29,082 nucleotides of DNA. It comes from an uncultured Eubacteriales bacterium (GTDB lineage Bacteria > Bacillota > Clostridia > Peptostreptococcales > Anaerovoracaceae). Below, one piece after another: positions 24,980 to 29,082 of this stretch; within the stretch, counting starts at the first letter, position 1, and the number at the start of each line of letters is the position of its first letter. The DNA lies in NCBI GenBank assembly GCA_900553025.1, contig USBT01000011.1, positions 1-29,082 of the forward strand. The letters are read 5' to 3'. Made by a program: the position numbers and the translations under genes. The notes below the pieces were generated by a model. It had not been told where the DNA came from and searched no databases. It saw only the letters and a list, made by a program, of their open reading frames with translations.

Positions 24980-27085
24980 TCATAGACCATGCTTCAATTT
25001 TTTTCTTGCAAATGTTGTTTGAGGAAGCCCCAAAAGATTTGCTGCCTTTCTTGTGGAACCCGCTTTTTCCATGGCATAGGCAATGACTTCCTTTTCCTGT
25101 TCATCCATAAATTCACGAAAGCTAATGGAATCATCAAAATTGCTGCTTAAATTCTTTCTCCTCGGCAATCTGGATTCTCCCTGCTTTCCGTGGATAAGTT
25201 GGTCAACATCGAGTTTAGTTATTTTGTTCCCCTCTGTTTTTATTACCAATCTGTGCATGACATTTTCCAGTTCTCTCACATTCCCTGGCCATGAGTGATA
25301 ATATAACGTTTGCATAGCATCGTACTCTAACTCCTTATCAACAGAATATTTTGTCGACCAATCGTTCACAAAATACTCCGCAAGGCAAGGTATATCATCC
25401 CGTCTTTCCCTAAGTGGCGGAACGTCTATCGTACATATATTCAATCTATAATACAAATCCTCCCTGAAAGCGCCGCTATCGACAAGCTCCTTTAGAGGGA
25501 CGTTACTTGCAACTATTACCCTTACATTGACATTAACAGGCTTCGTGCCTCCAACTTTATAAAATTGACTTTCCTGAATTACTCTTAAAAGCTTAGACTG
25601 TATGTGCATTGGCAAGCTACCTATTTCGTCCAAGAAAAGTATTCCATTATTGGCCATTTCAAAATATCCACGTTTACCCTCAATCCGTGCCCCTGTGAAT
25701 GCACCTTCTTCATATCCAAATAGCTCCGACTCAGCTAAGCTTTCACTTATAGTGGCACAGTTTATCTTGATGCAAGGCTCACCTCGCCTGCTGCTATTTT
25801 CATGTATTAACTCAAGAATTTTTTCTTTTCCTACTCCCGTTTCTCCTTGAATTATGAGGTTACAATCATATTTCGCTATATTTATAGCTTCCTCAACCAT
25901 TTGCCTGGTATCAAGACTTTTAAACACAAAATTTCCTTTTGTAATAGCACTGGTTATATCAGTTCCTTTCGCATCTTCATCATCCTCGGATACATTCCAC
26001 AGAAATGGTTCGTTGATCTTTTGCCATAGCTCAATTGCTTTTTCCAAATTACCATATATTTCTCTTACTAATTTAAATGTAAATTCTGGATGTTCTTCGA
26101 CATATTGATCAAAAACATGCATATGAACTTCTTTCCCCAAGCCTTCAGATGCCACCGCTGCAGTCCAGTAGTGATTGCCAGCAGAAGAAAAAAATACGTG
26201 ACCCCCTCTTTTAACAATTGATATCGCAAGACTTTCAGCTCCAAATACGTCTTCAATAACTACAACCTTATCGACAATTCCACCGTAGATATCCTCTAGC
26301 GGCATCAACTCTTTTACAGCTTCAATAGGTCTTACAAGGTCAACAAAATACATCTCATCCACAATTTCCTCAAGCACCTTTGCCATAGCTGCTTTCTTAA
26401 CTGAATGCAAAGAATTATCATCTATAATGGCTGATATGCTCCCTTTAATATCATTATCCTTGATAGCTTCTCGCAAGGCTTGTGCATAAAGCATTGTCGC
26501 AATCGGAGTATTACCTATTATCATTGCCGATCCAATTTTTTCGGACTTTGCTATCTTGTATAATCCATATAAATTGCCTGCCTCATCAACTGCAGTGAGA
26601 ATTATCTCATCCTTGATGCCTGGCAACAAATCCCTCATTGGAGTCGTATCAAACACGATAGCATATCCGTTGCATTGTATCTGCCCATATGTAAAGTCAA
26701 TAGAATCTATACTCTCAATTTTCAATGGGATTCCACATGTTGAACAAACACAGCAAACTCTCTCTCCTATCTGAAAATCCTGAGAATTTGTATAGTTTTT
26801 TCCCATTTTTGCCATCCTGCCTATGAATACCCCGCCTGTGTTTGTATTTGGATTTTGAAGTTTTCCTCTTTTATTTATTATATCTATAATTTTAGATTTT
26901 ATCTTTTCCTTATCATATCCACAGCTTGAACATATCTGCGCAAAGCTTTCTTTTTCTATTTGAATCTTTTCAATATGAAGAATTGCCTCTCCAAAACCAA
27001 GCTTCGGAGAGTTATCAAGCTCCCATGCAGCTACTGGCAACACACCCTTAGGTGAAATTACCCTTGATAATCCAAAATTTTTCAT
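24980..27085 (-). CDS. Sigma-54-dependent activator with Kdd-like (3,5-diaminohexanoate dehydrogenase) sensor domain
   Basis: 701-residue transcription activator. Residues 1-345 resemble L-erythro-3,5-diaminohexanoate dehydrogenase: SPKGVLPVA (11-19), a helical KEKIKSKI region, RGKLQNPNTNTGG (73-85) and IPLKIE (119-124). The dinucleotide loop expected near 190 reads IIGNTPIAT and lacks the normal glycines. Residues about 388-615 are the sigma-54 AAA+ domain: Walker A GETGVGKE (414-421), the sigma-54 contact GAFTGA (461-466), Walker B FLDEIG (484-489), arginine fingers near R541/R547 and WPGNVRELE (599-607). Residues 664-700 are a Fis-type HTH. Two CxxC pairs (52-55, 114-117) sit in the sensor. 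The gene is divergent from the NhaC-type transporter. It has GGAAGG before the ATG and a promoter overlapping a palindrome. A lysine-fermentation ligand is inference. Confidence 0.9.
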   Translation of the reverse strand: MKNFGLSRVISPKGVLPVAAWELDNSPKLGFGEAILHIEKIQIEKESFAQICSSCGYDKEKIKSKIIDIINKRGKLQNPNTNTGGVFIGRMAKMGKNYTNSQDFQIGERVCCVCSTCGIPLKIESIDSIDFTYGQIQCNGYAIVFDTTPMRDLLPGIKDEIILTAVDEAGNLYGLYKIAKSEKIGSAMIIGNTPIATMLYAQALREAIKDNDIKGSISAIIDDNSLHSVKKAAMAKVLEEIVDEMYFVDLVRPIEAVKELMPLEDIYGGIVDKVVVIEDVFGAESLAISIVKRGGHVFFSSAGNHYWTAAVASEGLGKEVHMHVFDQYVEEHPEFTFKLVREIYGNLEKAIELWQKINEPFLWNVSEDDEDAKGTDITSAITKGNFVFKSLDTRQMVEEAINIAKYDCNLIIQGETGVGKEKILELIHENSSRRGEPCIKINCATISESLAESELFGYEEGAFTGARIEGKRGYFEMANNGILFLDEIGSLPMHIQSKLLRVIQESQFYKVGGTKPVNVNVRVIVASNVPLKELVDSGAFREDLYYRLNICTIDVPPLRERRDDIPCLAEYFVNDWSTKYSVDKELEYDAMQTLYYHSWPGNVRELENVMHRLVIKTEGNKITKLDVDQLIHGKQGESRLPRRKNLSSNFDDSISFREFMDEQEKEVIAYAMEKAGSTRKAANLLGLPQTTFARKKLKHGL

Positions 27086-27140
27086 GCAATATACCTTCCT
27101 GCTTCATTTCTAAGTTCAAAATATACTAACTTCATAATCC

Positions 27141-27169
27141 ATTCTATATCTTTTGAATTGTTCGGTCAA
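27141..27169 (-). promoter_or_regulatory. Sigma-70-type promoter of the activator gene
   Basis: On the minus strand TTGACC, 17 bases, TAGAAT. The -35 box lies within the palindrome at 27156-27174, so a protein bound there would block it. Confidence 0.6.
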
Positions 27170-27174
27170 CAATT
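27156..27174. promoter_or_regulatory. Palindrome 1, candidate activator binding site
   Basis: AATTGTT-CGGTC-AACAATT, perfect 7-bp arms. It overlaps a second inverted repeat, GGTCAA-CAATT-TTGACC (27164-27180). It lies about 230 bases upstream of the -24 element and on the activator's own -35 box. Confidence 0.55.
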
Positions 27175-27261
27175 TTGACCCAAAAATGGTTTTTATTTTT
27201 CATGGCGACCCGTTTTCGGTTCGAAAAAGCAAGAGATTAAAATATTATATACAAAAGCCAC

Positions 27262-27277
27262 AATTGTTTTTCAACAA
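27262..27277. promoter_or_regulatory. Palindrome 2, candidate upstream activating sequence
   Basis: AATTGTT-TTTC-AACAA, related to palindrome 1 but with a spacer one base shorter. It lies about 125-130 bases upstream of the -24 element, within the usual range for sigma-54 activators. Confidence 0.45.
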
Positions 27278-27394
27278 AATTTTTAAACAAGGCATTTTCT
27301 CTATAACACAAAATCCCCTTTAAACCTAGTCCAAGCATGGAATTTCATTCAAAAGAAAGAATTAATTTTATTATTTAATCTACACATGAAAGTT

Positions 27395-27410
27395 TTGGCA
27401 TGATGATTGC
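27395..27410 (+). promoter_or_regulatory. Sigma-54 (-24/-12) promoter of the transporter gene
   Basis: TTGGCATGATGATTGC, with GG and GC exactly 12 bases apart as required, matching the TTGGCA-N6-TTGC consensus. Transcription should start near 27422, upstream of the AAAGGAG site at 27469-27475. The divergent gene encodes a sigma-54 activator. Confidence 0.85.
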
Positions 27411-27483
27411 TTATAAATTAACAATGGTGACTTTTTCACCTAATTTTATTATTTATTTTTATAAAAGAAAAGGAGAACTTTTA

Positions 27484-28974
27484 ATGAACACACTTAAAGC
27501 AATTATCAAGTTCGTTCCGGTAGCTGTCCTCGCAGCTCTCATGATGACTGGAATGGATGCTCTTTTGGCGGCTCCGATTGCGACCATTTGCGCTTGCATC
27601 GTTGCCGCAGTAACAGAAAAGCTTAAATTTAAGGACATGATTGATGCTGCTGTCGGCAGCGTATCTCACATCCTCATAGCACTTTTCATTCTTATGTTTG
27701 CATATGCAATGGCTTCTGCATTTATGACAACAGGTGTAGGTGCTTCTGCCGTAATCATCGCTCTTAAGCTCGGTGTTACCGGCAAAACTATCGCTGTAGT
27801 CGGAATCGCAGTTACTGCTGTGCTTTCAGTTGCTACAGGCACATCTTGGGGAACCTTTGCAGCATGCGCTCCAATCTTCCTATGGCTCAATAACATCGTA
27901 GGAGGAGATGTCATCTTAACAACCTGTGCCATCGCGGGCGGCGCTTGCTTCGGCGACAACATCGGTCTTATCTCCGATACCACAATCGTATCTTCAGGTA
28001 TTCAGGGCGTTGAAGTAGTTGATAGAATCAGAACACAGGGAGTGTGGTCTCTTGGATGTCTAATCCTTGCAATCATTGCATTCTTTGTTGCAGGAACAAT
28101 GTTGGGCCTTCCAGGTGAATCTGCTGATGCTTCCGGCGTATTTGATAAGCTCAATGCTGAAGCTCCTGATGCTATCGCATATATTCAAGAGAAAAAACCG
28201 GTTGCTATTGACCTTCTAACTCAGGTTCAGGAGGGCGTGGCACTTTACATGATAATTCCTCTGATTCTTGTAATCGGTCTTGCTGTTGCAGGTGTTAATA
28301 CTTTCATGTGTATCGGCTCAGGAATTGTTTCGGCTTATATCCTCGGACTGTTTGCCGGCACTACAACCTTCGGCGGACCTAACTTTGAAAAGAGCGGTCT
28401 TAACGAATATCTTACACTAATTATGGATGGTTTCGGAGAAGCTGGTTCTTGGGTAGTTGTAATGATGATGTGGGTAGCTGCATTCGGAGGAATAATGGCT
28501 GCAATGAATGCGTTTGAGCCTCTAGCAAGAGGAATAGTTGCAATATCCAGAAAAGTAAGAACTCTCATGTTTTTCAATGGTCTTCTTTGCATAGGCGGAA
28601 ACATGCTTCTCGCAGATGAGATGGCTCAGATTGTAACAGTTGGTCCAATAACCAAGAACATTGTTGAAGAGAACGTTGAGGCTTCTGAAGAAGACATGTA
28701 CAAGCTCAAACTCAGAAATGCAACTTTCGGTGATGCAATGGGAGTATTCGGTTCACAGCTTATTCCTTGGCACGTATATCTTGCATTTTATGTAGGTATT
28801 GCTGCAAATGTATATCCTCTGTTCAAATTCAGCGCTGTAAACTTTATTCAGTATAACTTTATGGCGATGATTGCTGTATTGTCACTTCTAATCTTAACAC
28901 TTACAGGTGCTGACAGATTTGTGCCTCTATTCGGTCTTCCTAAAGAGCCTGATGTTCGCATTAAAAGAAAATAA
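27484..28974 (+). CDS. NhaC-family Na+/H+-coupled transporter, possibly for lysine or a related amino acid
   Basis: 496-residue polytopic membrane protein (Na+/H+ antiporter NhaC family) with about eleven to twelve hydrophobic segments and the family signature GGACFGDNIGLISDTTIVSS. Members include Na+/H+ antiporters and amino-acid carriers, some assigned to lysine (LysW type). I chose the ATG at 27484 because AAAGGAG lies 8 bases upstream. The frame is open back to an ATG at 27400, but that codon lies inside the -24/-12 promoter and upstream of the expected transcription start. Control by the divergent activator is strongly suggested. Lysine as substrate is inference from the Kdd-like sensor and nearby kce. 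Confidence 0.85.
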   Translation: MNTLKAIIKFVPVAVLAALMMTGMDALLAAPIATICACIVAAVTEKLKFKDMIDAAVGSVSHILIALFILMFAYAMASAFMTTGVGASAVIIALKLGVTGKTIAVVGIAVTAVLSVATGTSWGTFAACAPIFLWLNNIVGGDVILTTCAIAGGACFGDNIGLISDTTIVSSGIQGVEVVDRIRTQGVWSLGCLILAIIAFFVAGTMLGLPGESADASGVFDKLNAEAPDAIAYIQEKKPVAIDLLTQVQEGVALYMIIPLILVIGLAVAGVNTFMCIGSGIVSAYILGLFAGTTTFGGPNFEKSGLNEYLTLIMDGFGEAGSWVVVMMMWVAAFGGIMAAMNAFEPLARGIVAISRKVRTLMFFNGLLCIGGNMLLADEMAQIVTVGPITKNIVEENVEASEEDMYKLKLRNATFGDAMGVFGSQLIPWHVYLAFYVGIAANVYPLFKFSAVNFIQYNFMAMIAVLSLLILTLTGADRFVPLFGLPKEPDVRIKRK

Positions 28975-29010
28975 AAGTAGGTTAATGCTCAATAGCAAAA
29001 TTCAGTTACA

Positions 29011-29027
29011 ACAAAATAGTATTTTGT
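29011..29027 (+). other. Short inverted repeat after the transporter gene
   Basis: ACAAAATA-G-TATTTTGT, 8-bp arms around one base, 36 bases after the stop. It could form a weak AT-only hairpin. There is no U-run, so it is not a convincing terminator. Confidence 0.35.
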
Positions 29028-29082
29028 GGCTTATAGGACAAAAAGAGTTGGTAAAAATCGCTGTGGAGATTGAAATTTCAGT

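Larger units (their letters stand above)
27086..27483. other. Divergent regulatory region between the sigma-54 activator and the transporter
   Basis: 398 bases with no gene. In order: the regulator's promoter on the minus strand, two related palindromes (27156-27174, 27262-27277), a smaller imperfect inverted repeat GACCCG-TTTT-CGGTTC (27207-27222), a -24/-12 promoter on the plus strand, a leader of about 60 bases and the transporter's AAAGGAG (27469-27475). Confidence 0.8.

Noticed and set aside
27400..27483. N-terminal extension of the transporter from the ATG at 27400
   Set aside because: This start lies inside the -24/-12 promoter, has no ribosome binding site and adds residues unlike the family; 27484 has AAAGGAG.
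27086..27483. Lysine riboswitch ahead of the transporter
   Set aside because: The predicted leader after the -24/-12 promoter is only about 60 bases, too short for an L-box, and no such fold is visible upstream.
29011..29027. Terminator of the transporter gene
   Set aside because: AT-only arms with a one-base centre and no following T-run.

Overview
This window comes from a low-GC Gram-positive anaerobe of the Clostridia. The evidence is whiA, rapZ, a dlt D-alanylation operon, a V/A-type rotary ATPase in the Enterococcus-like ntp gene order, AGGAGG-type ribosome binding sites and amino-acid fermentation genes. A Mogibacterium/Anaerovoracaceae or Peptostreptococcaceae type of organism would fit, but that is a guess. 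Almost everything is on the minus strand. Only atoE (15776-17134) and the NhaC-family transporter (27484-28974) are on the plus strand. I saw no tRNA, rRNA, CRISPR array, insertion sequence or phage gene.

Layout, left to right. (1) 1-6506, minus: a dlt operon in the order dltA-dltB-dltC-dltD, then a 58-residue dltX-like gene overlapping the dltD end, then an rRNA uracil methyltransferase (rlmD type) that runs off the left edge. (2) 6551-6689: two promoter-like sequences flanking a terminator-like hairpin, between the ATPase operon and dltA. (3) 6737-15458, minus: a nine-gene V-type ATPase operon (peripheral stalk G-like, I, K, E, C, F, A, B, D). Its K subunit carries the known Na+-binding residues, so a sodium pump is likely. 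(4) 15776-17134, plus: an AtoE-type short-chain fatty acid transporter, divergent from the ATPase operon. (5) 17471-23383, minus: the conserved envelope/regulation cluster (AI-2E family permease, murB, PHP hydrolase, rapZ, whiA). A 3-keto-5-aminohexanoate cleavage enzyme gene (kce) sits between rapZ and whiA, where yvcK is usually found. (6) 23506-24825, minus: D-serine ammonia-lyase. (7) 24980-28974: a sigma-54 activator divergent from an NhaC-family transporter.

The most unusual element is in (7). The regulator fuses an N-terminal domain resembling 3,5-diaminohexanoate dehydrogenase (Kdd, the lysine-fermentation enzyme acting just before Kce) to a sigma-54 AAA+ domain and a Fis-type HTH. 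The divergent transporter has a well-spaced -24/-12 promoter. The spacer holds two related palindromes, and one overlaps the regulator's own -35 box. Together with kce and atoE this suggests a lysine (beta-lysine pathway) fermentation regulon controlled by a sensor derived from a pathway enzyme. The domain architecture and promoter are visible in the sequence; the ligand and the regulon are inference.

A second theme is in-frame short tandem repeats (15- or 18-bp units) expanded inside conserved enzymes (dltA twice, rlmD once), plus degenerate 27-38 bp direct repeats in several spacers.
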